This document shows positions 8,070 to 15,676 of a DNA stretch of 64,000 bases, piece by piece. The DNA comes from Vibrio rarus (lineage in GTDB: Bacteria > Pseudomonadota > Gammaproteobacteria > Enterobacterales > Vibrionaceae), in the NCBI RefSeq assembly GCF_024347075.1, contig NZ_AP024901.1, forward strand, positions 310,001-374,000, written 5' to 3'. The translations under genes and the position numbers were made by a program. The notes beneath the pieces are model-generated. The model saw only the letters and a program-made list of their open reading frames with translations. It searched no databases and was not told the DNA's origin. Position 1 is the first letter of the stretch; each line of letters begins with the position of its first letter.

Positions 8070-9128
8070 TTATTTAACCGCTTTTAACAAAGGTATGACG
8101 CGAAAGCCATCTCGCACTTTTTGACTCGGCATATAATGACGAAATGCAAGGTTAAATACCCCAGAATCATTTTTTGTTTTGATGTTATTTGGCGCATCAT
8201 CTCCACAACCAAAACTGACGGTGTACGTTCCATCTGCATTTTTGGTCGCGGTATTGGAACTCACATTCGCTACATCATCAAACATAAAGCCTTGCTTGTT
8301 ATAAACAGTGACCGACCAAAATGCTTGGTTTTTAGGGTCATCAAATGTGGCTTGATGGCACACATCTGCTGGGTAATTCCCAGAGACTTCATAAATATTA
8401 TCTTGCATCTGCGCTCCCCCCCAACCAATGGCAGCACCTACTGCGTATTTTTCTTTGGTATACAACTCTTTAGATTGATCATTAGGATCGGTAAACATGC
8501 CAAACGTGGCTTGGGCCCCATCTCGTTTAAGCAGTACCGGCATTTCCGTTTTAAGATCTCTTTCCACCTCTTCAAAAGTGCTCTTTTTCACTTGTGGTGC
8601 GAAGAAGGGTTCGGTAGCTTTGGCATCTATGCGCATTTTATCTTGAATGGCATGCACTTCTTCTTTAGTAAACGTGGCGTCCGTTCGCACTATGATATAC
8701 ACATGATCACCTACATGAGTAGAGAGATCAAATGTCCCTGCACCATACTGCATAGCTTGAATCCGGTGATCTTGTGTAATCACCTCCATAGACATGTATT
8801 TGCCCTCAGGGATCTCTGGCAAGGTAACGGTAGCACCTTGAGAGACATTGATCACTGCCATCGAGTAGAAGGTATCTCGATTCATACGCACTACAGGTTG
8901 TTGATCTGTAGGAGTTAACACACGTTTGTGTTGAAACTTATTGACACCCGCCGCTTGCTGAACTTTTAAATATTGACGAGCCGTTTCATAGACAGCGTAA
9001 TTATCTTTAGTGGTCACTTCACCTTTGTCATTAAAAAAATCGCTCAACGTTGTCACTTCAGTGGCAGCAAGAGTGGGTAACGCAATGATATTCACTCCTA
9101 GAGCTATGCTTAGTGTCAATTTATTCAT
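8070..9128 (-). CDS. Exported DUF1254/DUF1214-type protein
   Basis: A 352-residue protein with a Sec signal peptide (about residues 1-21, ending A-L-P-T-L-A-A). The N-terminal half resembles DUF1254 (N-R-D-T-F-Y-S-M-A-V segment). The C-terminal half resembles DUF1214 (F-W-S-V-T-V-Y-N-K-Q-G-F, then a terminal R-H-Y-M-P segment). The family is common in the periplasm of marine gammaproteobacteria but has no agreed function. The start ATG follows GGAAAAC. The gene is monocistronic, with its own terminator at 8024-8050. Confidence 0.85.
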   Translation of the reverse strand: MNKLTLSIALGVNIIALPTLAATEVTTLSDFFNDKGEVTTKDNYAVYETARQYLKVQQAAGVNKFQHKRVLTPTDQQPVVRMNRDTFYSMAVINVSQGATVTLPEIPEGKYMSMEVITQDHRIQAMQYGAGTFDLSTHVGDHVYIIVRTDATFTKEEVHAIQDKMRIDAKATEPFFAPQVKKSTFEEVERDLKTEMPVLLKRDGAQATFGMFTDPNDQSKELYTKEKYAVGAAIGWGGAQMQDNIYEVSGNYPADVCHQATFDDPKNQAFWSVTVYNKQGFMFDDVANVSSNTATKNADGTYTVSFGCGDDAPNNIKTKNDSGVFNLAFRHYMPSQKVRDGFRVIPLLKAVK

Positions 9129-9333
9129 TCTGTTTTCCTATACGTTCACTTCAAATAAAACACGTCAAACTAATAGTGGAACCGTTAAATATTAACTTGA
9201 TTTGTGTCTTGCATGTTTCTCAGTTTAGCCCATCACTCTCATAAGACCACTGACTTAAAGTGATAAGAGATATTCGTTAAAAGCATAACCCTATCTCTAT
9301 AGAATCCAGTAACCTAATAAGAACAAACAGCAG

Positions 9334-9639
9334 ATGACGTTATCCGTGATAGGTCAACAATACATGGTGGATACCTTGCTCGTTGCCCTGTAGACAAACG
9401 ACAACGTACTTTTAGAAGGCTTACTGGGCACAGCAAAAACACAATCCATAAAAGCATTGGCATCGCCTTTAAAAGTGGATTTGGGACGAGTCCAATTTAC
9501 CCCAAATTTGCTACCATCGGACGTCACAGGAACCGAGGAATACCAAGAGGTGGAACATAACAAATGTGAACAATTGTGGCTGGAACAATTATGGCCACCC
9601 ATTGTAAAAACCAAAATAAAACATCGCAGATGCACATGA
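9334..9639 (+). pseudogene. MoxR-family AAA+ ATPase, broken N-terminal remnant
   Basis: From ATG 9334 the translation starts V-I-G-Q-Q-Y, typical of MoxR. It is interrupted by an in-frame TAG at 9391-9393, and continues with N-V-L-L-E-G-L-L-G-T-A-K-T (Walker A, with the usual Pro replaced by Leu) and R-V-Q-F-T-P-N-L-L-P-S-D-V-T-G-T-E, the hallmark MoxR segment. Similarity ends near 9540. Walker B and the rest of the ATPase are missing and the frame stops at 9637-9639 in repeat sequence. Together the internal stop and the truncation make this a relic. The lost remainder does not reappear on the far side of the IS66 element. Confidence 0.85.
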
Positions 9640-9650
9640 GCACATATCAT

Positions 9651-9703
9651 CCGCAGACACCTTAGTCAGCCATTCACTGTTGATTAAAGCATGCGTGCAG
9701 GGG
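9651..9703. repeat. Degenerate palindromic repeat, intact copy
   Basis: The element reads CCGCAGACACCTTAGTCA, a 12-base loop (GCCATTCACTGT), then TGATTAAAGCATGCGTGCAGG. The same loop and arms occur in the copy split by the IS66 element (9830-9847 plus 12203-12242), where the arms are perfect. This copy is eroded. It is preceded at 9624-9639 by a TCGCAGATG-ACATGA block that also precedes the other copy (9804-9820). Confidence 0.75.
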
Positions 9704-9744
9704 AACTTTTAGTGTGGGTGTCTTGATTAATTTGAGGACTTTTA

Positions 9745-9790
9745 GTATGGGTGTCCAGGTAAATTTTGTATGGGTGTCCAGGTAAATTTT
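9745..9790 (+). repeat. Tandem 23-bp duplication
   Basis: Two identical 23-bp units (9745-9767 and 9768-9790) start GTATGGGTGTCCAGG and end in AATTTT. Related GTGGGTGTC motifs occur at 9712-9722 and 12258-12268, so this is part of a local family of GGGTGTCC-bearing repeats. Confidence 0.85.
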
Positions 9791-9880
9791 CCAGATAAAT
9801 TTCGTCGCAGATGGACATGAATACATGTACCCGCAGGCACTTTAATCGTATGCGCCCCATGATCCCACGGGGCGATATTG

Positions 9881-11401
9881 TTAGTGTTTGAAGTTCCAAG
9901 GTAGGAGTGCATCGATATTAGGTTCAGCTTTCGCTAGCGCCTGCATGCATTTGACCAGATAGTCGTACAAGATAAGACCATTTACTTTGGCTGTTTCGAC
10001 TATGCTGTAAAGCATCGCGCTCGCGTCAGCCCCATTTGGTGTGCTCGAGAACAACCAGTTCTTCCTACCAATGACCAGCGGTTTAATTGCGCGTTCAGCA
10101 CGGTTATTGTCTATCGATAAGTGACCATCATCGATATAGCGAATAAGCTTCGGCCATTGCCCAAGCGTATATTTAATCGCTTTACCCAGTGAGCTAGACC
10201 CTATCACTTGTTGAGTCGTCATCCACTCATACAACTCATCCAGTATCGGCTTGGCATGCTGTTGACGTTCTGCTTTTCGTTTCTGCGCAGATACTCCTTT
10301 TAAGCGAGATTCTATCCCATAGAGCTTCTGGATTTTAGCCAGTGCTTTACCAGACTTACCTTTGCCTTGAAGCTTCTTCGCATCCATGAACTTACGCCGA
10401 GCATGGGCTAAACAACCAACATTGGTCACTTGGCTAAGACCATCATAAGCCCTATAACCATCCGTTTGTAGATAACCGCCATAGTCACCCAAAAAAGTCG
10501 CAGGGCACGCCCTCGCGCGACTGTTTTGATAGTCGTACAAGACTATGTTTTTTACATTCGGTAGTACAGCTTGTGGCGAGTCCGCGCCCGAGCAGTAGAG
10601 CCACATGTAACACTGTTTATCTTCTTTAAGCACATTAAGTGGGGTTTCATCAGCTTGAATGACCACTTGTTTAAGTAACTGCTCTTTCAAGGCGGCATAC
10701 AGTGGAATGAACTTCTCACTGACTTGGATAACCCATCTTGCCATAGTGGTACGTGATAGCTCGATACCCGACTGAGTAAACAGAGATTCTTGGCGGTAAA
10801 GTGGCATTGCGTATTGGTATTTACCAAGGATGATATTAGCCAACAAACTTTCTGTTGCGAAGCTTTTAGGGATAATGCTCTGCGGTGCTGGCTTTTGAAC
10901 GATACGGCTAGTGTCGCTTGTTTTTTCACATTCGCGGCAAGCATATTTAGGACGAACGTATTCCAGTACTTTGAGTACCGCTGGCGTGAACTCTAATTTC
11001 TCGCTGCGGTCTTCACCGATTTTATGAAGGTCATGATTGCAGCAAGCGCACTGCTTTTCATGGTCGTCTATATCGAGTTCGATAATCTCACGAGGTAACG
11101 TCTTTGGAAGTGGCTTGCGTTTACCACGTTTCTTCGTTGTGGTGGTGGTCGTCACCTCAACTTCTTCTTCCTTAGCAGCTTCACATTCCACTTCGTTAAA
11201 AAGGTCACCTTGTGATTCATCGTAAGGTTTTAACGCCTCCGAGCGTTTCGCGAACTGGCGGTCGAAGGCAAGTTTAAGTTGCTCAAGTAGAGATTGACGC
11301 TCTTGTTTCCAGTCATTTTTCTCCGACATCAGTGCGGCTACCATCGCTTGTAGCTCGGCAATATCTTGACTTTCCGGGTTGATATTTGGTGTCTTTTTCA
11401 T
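9881..11401 (-). CDS. tnpC: IS66 transposase TnpC
   Basis: A 506-residue IS66 transposase. It has an N-terminal coiled-coil-like region with the leucine-zipper character of the family (about 15-50), a zinc-binding segment with C-A-C-C-N and a later C-x-x-C (about 110-165), and the DDE catalytic core. Visible catalytic regions are Q-A-D-E-T-P-L-N, Y-L-Q-T-D-G-Y-R-A-Y, and the C-terminal D-N-N-R-A-E-R-A-I-K-P segment carrying the Glu. The length is normal and the frame is open, so the element may still be active. Confidence 0.95.
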   Translation of the reverse strand: MKKTPNINPESQDIAELQAMVAALMSEKNDWKQERQSLLEQLKLAFDRQFAKRSEALKPYDESQGDLFNEVECEAAKEEEVEVTTTTTTKKRGKRKPLPKTLPREIIELDIDDHEKQCACCNHDLHKIGEDRSEKLEFTPAVLKVLEYVRPKYACRECEKTSDTSRIVQKPAPQSIIPKSFATESLLANIILGKYQYAMPLYRQESLFTQSGIELSRTTMARWVIQVSEKFIPLYAALKEQLLKQVVIQADETPLNVLKEDKQCYMWLYCSGADSPQAVLPNVKNIVLYDYQNSRARACPATFLGDYGGYLQTDGYRAYDGLSQVTNVGCLAHARRKFMDAKKLQGKGKSGKALAKIQKLYGIESRLKGVSAQKRKAERQQHAKPILDELYEWMTTQQVIGSSSLGKAIKYTLGQWPKLIRYIDDGHLSIDNNRAERAIKPLVIGRKNWLFSSTPNGADASAMLYSIVETAKVNGLILYDYLVKCMQALAKAEPNIDALLPWNFKH

Positions 11402-11460
11402 GGCATTAATTATACTAAAACCGTGCCGTTAACGCTTGGTATATAAGGCTTTTTTATCGC

Positions 11461-11814
11461 TTAAGTCATTGTAAAATCGTTTATTTTGACGGGTTTATGG
11501 CCGATAATAGTGAAGCCAGAAAGCAGTCTATCAAGCTCGAATTGGGTCAGGGTAAACACTTCATTTTTCTCTTTTGCAGGCCACTTATACTTGGCTTTCT
11601 CAAGGCGTTTATACCAAAGGGCGAAGCCTGTTTTATCCCAATACAAGACTTTGATTTTATCGCGCTGTTTATTGGTGAACAGGAACAGTGCGCCACTTCC
11701 TAAAGGTAAGTCGGTGTCACTTTCGATAATTGCAGCAAGACCGTTGATGGACTTTCTAAAATCGACGCTTTCACGATATAGATAAATCTCTGGAGCGCTG
11801 AGCATGTGTTTCAT
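11461..11814 (-). CDS. tnpB: IS66 accessory protein TnpB
   Basis: A 117-residue IS66 Orf2 protein. It contains the signature R-E-S-V-D-F-R-K-S-I-N-G-L, a central L-F-L-F-T-N segment, and L-Y-W-D-K-T-G-F-A-L-W-Y-K-R-L, which are diagnostic. It is required with TnpA and TnpC for IS66 transposition, although its biochemical role is unclear. Its ATG overlaps the tnpA stop by four bases (ATGA type), which suggests translational coupling. Confidence 0.95.
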   Translation of the reverse strand: MKHMLSAPEIYLYRESVDFRKSINGLAAIIESDTDLPLGSGALFLFTNKQRDKIKVLYWDKTGFALWYKRLEKAKYKWPAKEKNEVFTLTQFELDRLLSGFTIIGHKPVKINDFTMT

Positions 11815-12122
11815 GATAAGGCACCGATAAGCTCTGCAAGATAGGCCGCTGGCGTACCTTGCGGAATGCTCAGCTCAACATCATTGACGAGAAGAGTCAT
11901 ATTAGCGGTAGCTATTTGAGCTTGATACTTCGTTGTTTTCTCGATGACTTCAGCCCGAACAAAGCCTTGAGATACGTCAGTCTTATTGAATTGCTGGCGC
12001 TTAGCATAAAATGTGGAGGGGTTGAGTTCATTGATCTTACAAAATGCTAGTGTAGATAATGAACTCGATTCAGATTGCTCGATAAGCGTTTGCCATTCTT
12101 GTTTGGTGCGTCGTTTTGCCAT
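11811..12122 (-). CDS. tnpA: IS66 accessory protein TnpA
   Basis: A 103-residue protein in the IS66 tnpA position, first gene of the element. The N-terminal half (R-R-T-K-Q-E-W, then a helix-turn-helix-like S-L-S-T-L-A-F-C-K segment) fits the family's DNA-binding role. The C-terminal strand (V-E-L-S-I-P-Q-G-T-P) is typical of these proteins. GGAGA sits just upstream of the ATG at 12120-12122. Confidence 0.88.
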   Translation of the reverse strand: MAKRRTKQEWQTLIEQSESSSLSTLAFCKINELNPSTFYAKRQQFNKTDVSQGFVRAEVIEKTTKYQAQIATANMTLLVNDVELSIPQGTPAAYLAELIGALS

Positions 12123-12202
12123 TTTAAATCTCCTCTTTATTGGAGACTGGATCTTAATATTCGTGATAGGCGATTAGAATGTGGGGTTTATGGTGCGCTT
12201 AC

Positions 12203-12242
12203 CCTTAATCAGCCATTCACTGTTGATTAAGGTGCCTGCGGG
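12203..12242. repeat. Palindromic repeat, right part of the copy split by IS66
   Basis: With the element and one copy of the 8-bp duplication removed, 9830-9839 joins 12203-12242. The joined sequence is a hairpin with perfect 19-bp arms (CCCGCAGGCACCTTAATCA and its complement) around the loop GCCATTCACTGT. It is followed at 12258-12276 by a GTGGGTGTCCTGATTAATT tail that is also present, with one change, after the intact copy (9712-9730). Confidence 0.8.
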
Positions 12243-12299
12243 CATGAGGAATTTTAGTGTGGGTGTCCTGATTAATTCTATTGCCAAGCTATCAAAATG

Positions 12300-12370
12300 A
12301 TTCTCAGAATAAAATTTATCCCCTCTTTTTTGACATTTTCATCCCATTTAAGTTGGCACAACTTGTGCAA
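12300..12370 (+). promoter_or_regulatory. Sigma-54-like promoter with upstream TTCTCA inverted repeat
   Basis: TGGCAC at 12354-12359 and TGC at 12366-12368 place GG and GC ten bases apart, as sigma-54 requires. Overall the site matches TGGCACG-N4-TTGCA except at two positions. 44 bases upstream lies ATTCTCAGAAT (12300-12310), a 5-bp-armed inverted repeat. Transcription would begin near 12380, ahead of the glycosyltransferase gene at 12438. The matches are read from sequence; activity is inferred. Confidence 0.6.
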
Positions 12371-12437
12371 CGTGCAAGGTAATACCCAATACAGCAAGTC
12401 AATGCTGTAGATAGCACGCGTAGCGTAAGGATGAGAT

Positions 12438-13520
12438 ATGCAAAATGATCGTAAAACTCTGGTTCATGTAGTGCAGCATTTAGCTCCGGGAGGCATTGAG
12501 AGTCTTGCCCTTGATTTTGTCTCGTTCAGTCATCCTGGGCACAATGTCTATATCATTAGCTTGCAAGGGGACAAACAACACGCTCTAGCGCGCTGGCCTC
12601 GCTTGCAGCCTTTTGCTAACCAACTCATATTTTTAAATAAACCGGACTCATTCCATTTCGACACTCTAGTTGAACTGTGTCGTCTATTTAGAGAGTTATC
12701 CGTCGATGTTGTTCATACTCATCATATTGGTCCGCTACTGTATGGTGGTCTTGCGGCCACACAGTGTCACATTAAAACCAAACTTCATACCGAACACGAT
12801 GTGTGGCATCTCAACCGTTTTAAACATAGACAAATTCAACGAGCCTTACTGATGTGGGTAAAACCGCATTTAGTCGCCGATGCCAACGCCGTAAAGCGTC
12901 GCCTTAAACAGTTATTTGCTTATTCGCCCTTAACCACCATTCATAATGGCATTGATACCCAGTATTTTGTGCAAGGCAATAAACAAGCCGCCCGTAACCA
13001 TTTGCATCTCCCACTACAACAAACCGTTATCGGCAGTGCTGGGCGGTTAGAACGAGTAAAAGGTCACGATATTTTAATCAAAGCCATGGTAGAACTTCCG
13101 CAAAAATTCACTCTTGTTATCGCAGGTAGCGGCTCAGAAAAAAAACAACTGATGCAACTAAGCAAACAGTTAGGGGTACAAGATAGGGTGATATTTCTAG
13201 GAAGAGTGTCGAATATGCCGCTGTTTTATCAAAGCTTGGATCTATTTTGTCTGCCCTCTCGACATGAAGGTTTCCCCCTTAGCGCCATTGAAGCCCAAGC
13301 GTGTGGCACCCCCACAATGGCCACTAATGTGGGGGCATCGGCAGAAACTCTGTGTCCCAATAGTGGTTTTTTAGTTGCGCCCCATAGTGCAAAGAAACTG
13401 GCTTTTGCAATTAAAGCCTTTAAACCTTCAGCACATTCCCCGCGAGAGTTTGTAGTAAATCACCACGATATCCGTGACACCGTCACTCAATATCAACACT
13501 TGATCAATATAGGAGCGTAA
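12438..13520 (+). CDS. Glycosyltransferase, family 4 (GT-B fold)
   Basis: A 360-residue retaining glycosyltransferase. The N-terminal Rossmann-like domain begins V-V-Q-H-L-A-P-G-G-I-E-S-L with the Gly-rich acceptor loop. The C-terminal donor-binding domain has G-R-L-E-R-V-K-G-H-D near residue 205 and the E-x7-E motif in R-H-E-G-F-P-L-S-A-I-E-A near residue 278. It should add a sugar from a nucleotide donor to a lipid-linked intermediate on the cytoplasmic face. It is first of three closely spaced genes (2 bases to the next) that follow the sigma-54-like promoter, so it probably builds a surface polysaccharide. Sugar and linkage are unknown. Confidence 0.9.
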   Translation: MQNDRKTLVHVVQHLAPGGIESLALDFVSFSHPGHNVYIISLQGDKQHALARWPRLQPFANQLIFLNKPDSFHFDTLVELCRLFRELSVDVVHTHHIGPLLYGGLAATQCHIKTKLHTEHDVWHLNRFKHRQIQRALLMWVKPHLVADANAVKRRLKQLFAYSPLTTIHNGIDTQYFVQGNKQAARNHLHLPLQQTVIGSAGRLERVKGHDILIKAMVELPQKFTLVIAGSGSEKKQLMQLSKQLGVQDRVIFLGRVSNMPLFYQSLDLFCLPSRHEGFPLSAIEAQACGTPTMATNVGASAETLCPNSGFLVAPHSAKKLAFAIKAFKPSAHSPREFVVNHHDIRDTVTQYQHLINIGA

Positions 13521-13522
13521 GT

Positions 13523-14713
13523 ATGTTTAACTTCGATGCCCTACTCATCACCCTATTTGTCACCGCCAGCACTCTTATTGTGTATCATCACCTCGGCTAC
13601 CCTTTGTTACTGAAAATTATCGCCCACAACAAAATACACAAAGCCAGTCATTCCAATCACAGGCACAGCAAGAGACACTTTAAAAAGATGCGTCAAGATG
13701 AACTGCGCCCTACTGTGACATTTATTATTCCAGCCTTTAATGAACAGCAATGGATAGCGGACAAGATCCGCAACACCGCCTCTTTGGATTACCCCAAACA
13801 TAAACTTTCGGTAAAGATTATCTGTGATGGTTGCAGCGACAACACGGCAGAGATTGCCAAGGCCACCATCCAAGAAGCCATATGCTCCGATACCTTGTTT
13901 GAAGTCATTGAGTATCAACAAAATCAAGGTAAAGTGGCGGTCATCAACCAGGCAATGGCCGGTGTCACTTCAGATCTCACTGTGCTCAGTGATGTAACCG
14001 CTTTGATTTCTATTGATGCCTTATTAATTGCACAAGAGCACTTTAGCAATCATAAAGTGGGGGTGGTCAATGGCATATATACCCTGTACTCCCATGCTAG
14101 CGATGGTGAAGCCCAATATTGGCAATACCAGAGTAAAATAAAATCCGCAGAGGCGGACTTAGCCACCAGCATCGGCTCCCACGGGGCTTTTTATATCTTC
14201 CGCAGTCATTTATTTCAGCCTCTAGCGGCCAACAGTATTAACGATGACTTTATTTTACCTATGCGTATCGTACAGCAAGGGTATTTAGCCAACTATGATA
14301 GCAAAGTTATCGCCACTGAAATGGAACCCACACCTCTTCAACATGACTTTGCTCGTCGCTTACGCATTTCGTCAGGCAATATGCAGCAAGTGATCACTTT
14401 ATTTTCCCTTTTTCATCCTAAGTTTAAACGCATCGCTTTTGCATTCTTTTCCGGTAAAGGATTAAGATTGCTTACTCCATACCTATTGCTTACCGCGTTG
14501 CTTAGCAGCCTGCTACTACAACATATGTGGTTTTTTCAACTGGCGTTAATTTTACAACTGCTTATCTACGCCAGCAGCCTCACTTGCCTGATATTCCCTA
14601 CCCTAATTCGCTTTAAACCATTGGCATTAATTCACTACTTGTTGATGGGACACACAGCAAATTTTATTGGTGGGCTGCGCTATCTATTCATCAACCGCCA
14701 TCACAGCACCTAG
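13523..14713 (+). CDS. Membrane-associated glycosyltransferase, family 2
   Basis: A 396-residue processive-type GT2 enzyme. It has one N-terminal membrane segment (about 5-25), a cytoplasmic GT-A domain with F-I-I-P-A-F-N-E and D-G-C-S-D-N-T, and an S-D-V-T-A segment in the DxD position. About three C-terminal membrane segments follow (about 310-385). The usual QxxRW is replaced by a less typical R-R-L-R-I-S-S-G-N, so processivity is not assured. It begins two bases after the GT4 gene and is clearly co-transcribed. Likely role: polymerising or extending the polysaccharide made by this locus. Confidence 0.87.
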   Translation: MFNFDALLITLFVTASTLIVYHHLGYPLLLKIIAHNKIHKASHSNHRHSKRHFKKMRQDELRPTVTFIIPAFNEQQWIADKIRNTASLDYPKHKLSVKIICDGCSDNTAEIAKATIQEAICSDTLFEVIEYQQNQGKVAVINQAMAGVTSDLTVLSDVTALISIDALLIAQEHFSNHKVGVVNGIYTLYSHASDGEAQYWQYQSKIKSAEADLATSIGSHGAFYIFRSHLFQPLAANSINDDFILPMRIVQQGYLANYDSKVIATEMEPTPLQHDFARRLRISSGNMQQVITLFSLFHPKFKRIAFAFFSGKGLRLLTPYLLLTALLSSLLLQHMWFFQLALILQLLIYASSLTCLIFPTLIRFKPLALIHYLLMGHTANFIGGLRYLFINRHHST

Positions 14714-14784
14714 TTGTAACTTGGACACTAACCAACCCATGTCATAAGTGCGTCTAACCCTGTTTGCTAAAAAAGGAAACCAGC

Positions 14785-15423
14785 ATGTATACACTGACGA
14801 AGAAAAATAACACCATTACTATCGGCAAGCGTTTTTTTGATATAAGCGGCTCACTGCTTGGTATCGCGGCGCTCATTCCATTACTACCACTCATTGCCAT
14901 TGCCATTTTAAGCACGTCTAAAGGCCCTCTGTTTTATCGTCAACTGCGAGTGGGTAAATCCACCCCCAACGAAATGGCTCTGTTCGAAATTATAAAGTTT
15001 AGAACCATGTATCAAGATGCCGAGGCCAAAGGCGCGGCATGGGCAACACAGCATGATCCTAGAATCACCCCTGTGGGGCGCTTTCTGCGTAAAACCCGCC
15101 TTGATGAACTTCCGCAATTGTTCAATGTATTAAAAGGAGAAATGTCCCTCATTGGACCTCGCCCTGAACGCCCCGTGTTTTATAAAACATTAGAACAACA
15201 CATCCCATTTTTTGCTGATCGCACCTACGGCGTACTCCCTGGCATCACCGGATTAGCGCAAGTCAATCAAGGGTATGACACCTCTATTGAAGATGTGCGT
15301 TCAAAGGTGGGTTATGATCATAGCTACGCCTTATCGCACCATTCTGTATGGAATTGGTTCATTACCGATTTTCACATTACCGTAAAAACCCTGCGTATTA
15401 TGTTAGACGGACGGGGACAATAA
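14785..15423 (+). CDS. Undecaprenyl-phosphate sugar-1-phosphate transferase (WcaJ/WbaP-type core)
   Basis: A 212-residue bacterial sugar transferase that should start polysaccharide synthesis by moving a sugar-1-phosphate onto undecaprenyl phosphate. It has a single hydrophobic re-entrant helix (about 25-45), then [20 protein letters not shown] and [10 protein letters not shown], the family's catalytic signature including the DE pair. The short form lacks the multi-pass N-terminus of WcaJ and resembles PglC/WecA-independent initiators. ATG 14785 has AAAAGGA upstream; the TTG seven codons earlier does not. Last gene before the terminator at 15467-15492. Confidence 0.93.
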   Translation: MYTLTKKNNTITIGKRFFDISGSLLGIAALIPLLPLIAIAILSTSKGPLFYRQLRVGKSTPNEMALFEIIKFRTMYQDAEAKGAAWATQHDPRITPVGRFLRKTRLDELPQLFNVLKGEMSLIGPRPERPVFYKTLEQHIPFFADRTYGVLPGITGLAQVNQGYDTSIEDVRSKVGYDHSYALSHHSVWNWFITDFHITVKTLRIMLDGRGQ

Positions 15424-15466
15424 CCGTCCCTCATCCTGACGACAACATCTTCTTGCTCCCCCTTTT

Positions 15467-15492
15467 AGCCCAACTTTGTTGGGCTTTTTTTC
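15467..15492 (+). terminator. Rho-independent terminator
   Basis: AGCCCAAC and GTTGGGCT form an 8-bp stem with a 3-base loop, followed by a run of T. It ends the three-gene glycosyltransferase transcript 43 bases after its last stop codon. Confidence 0.88.
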
Positions 15493-15505
15493 TGCTAATG
15501 CACCG

Positions 15506-15586
15506 ATTCTCATTTTGAGAATCAAAACCGTATTGTTAGGCCAATTTAAACGTAAATGCCCCCTATTTTCTGGCACACATCTTGGA
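15506..15586 (+). promoter_or_regulatory. Second sigma-54-like promoter with TTCTCA inverted repeat
   Basis: ATTCTCA-TTT-TGAGAAT (15506-15522) is a perfect 7-bp inverted repeat. 48 bases further is TGGCACACATCTTGG (15571-15585), which matches the -24 element perfectly. In the -12 element the conserved GC reads GG. The spacing between palindrome and promoter is almost the same as at 12300-12370, which supports both. The next gene starts at 15677. Confidence 0.55.
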
Positions 15587-15676
15587 TAGTTACCCTTAGC
15601 AGTAACCAATAAATCGAAAACACAACACATTTCACATGGTCTGCTTCTGCCGCCAACAACGTATAGGGATATCCAC

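Larger units (their letters stand above)
9848..12202 (-). mobile_element. IS66-family insertion sequence, complete
   Basis: A 2355-bp element with three genes in standard IS66 order (tnpA, tnpB, tnpC). Its ends are imperfect inverted repeats: GTATGCGCCCCAT on the left (9848-9860) and GTAAGCGCACCAT on the right (complement of 12190-12202), matching the GTAAGCG start expected for the family. The 8-bp flanks CTTTAATC (9840-9847) and CCTTAATC (12203-12210) agree at seven of eight positions and are best read as the target duplication. The insertion sits in one arm of a palindromic repeat. Confidence 0.92.

Noticed and set aside
8121..8918. 265-codon plus-strand frame opposite the DUF1254/DUF1214 gene
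   Set aside because: It is antisense to a well-supported gene, rich in Ile, His, Cys and Arg in a pattern typical of a shadow frame, and has no ribosome-binding site.
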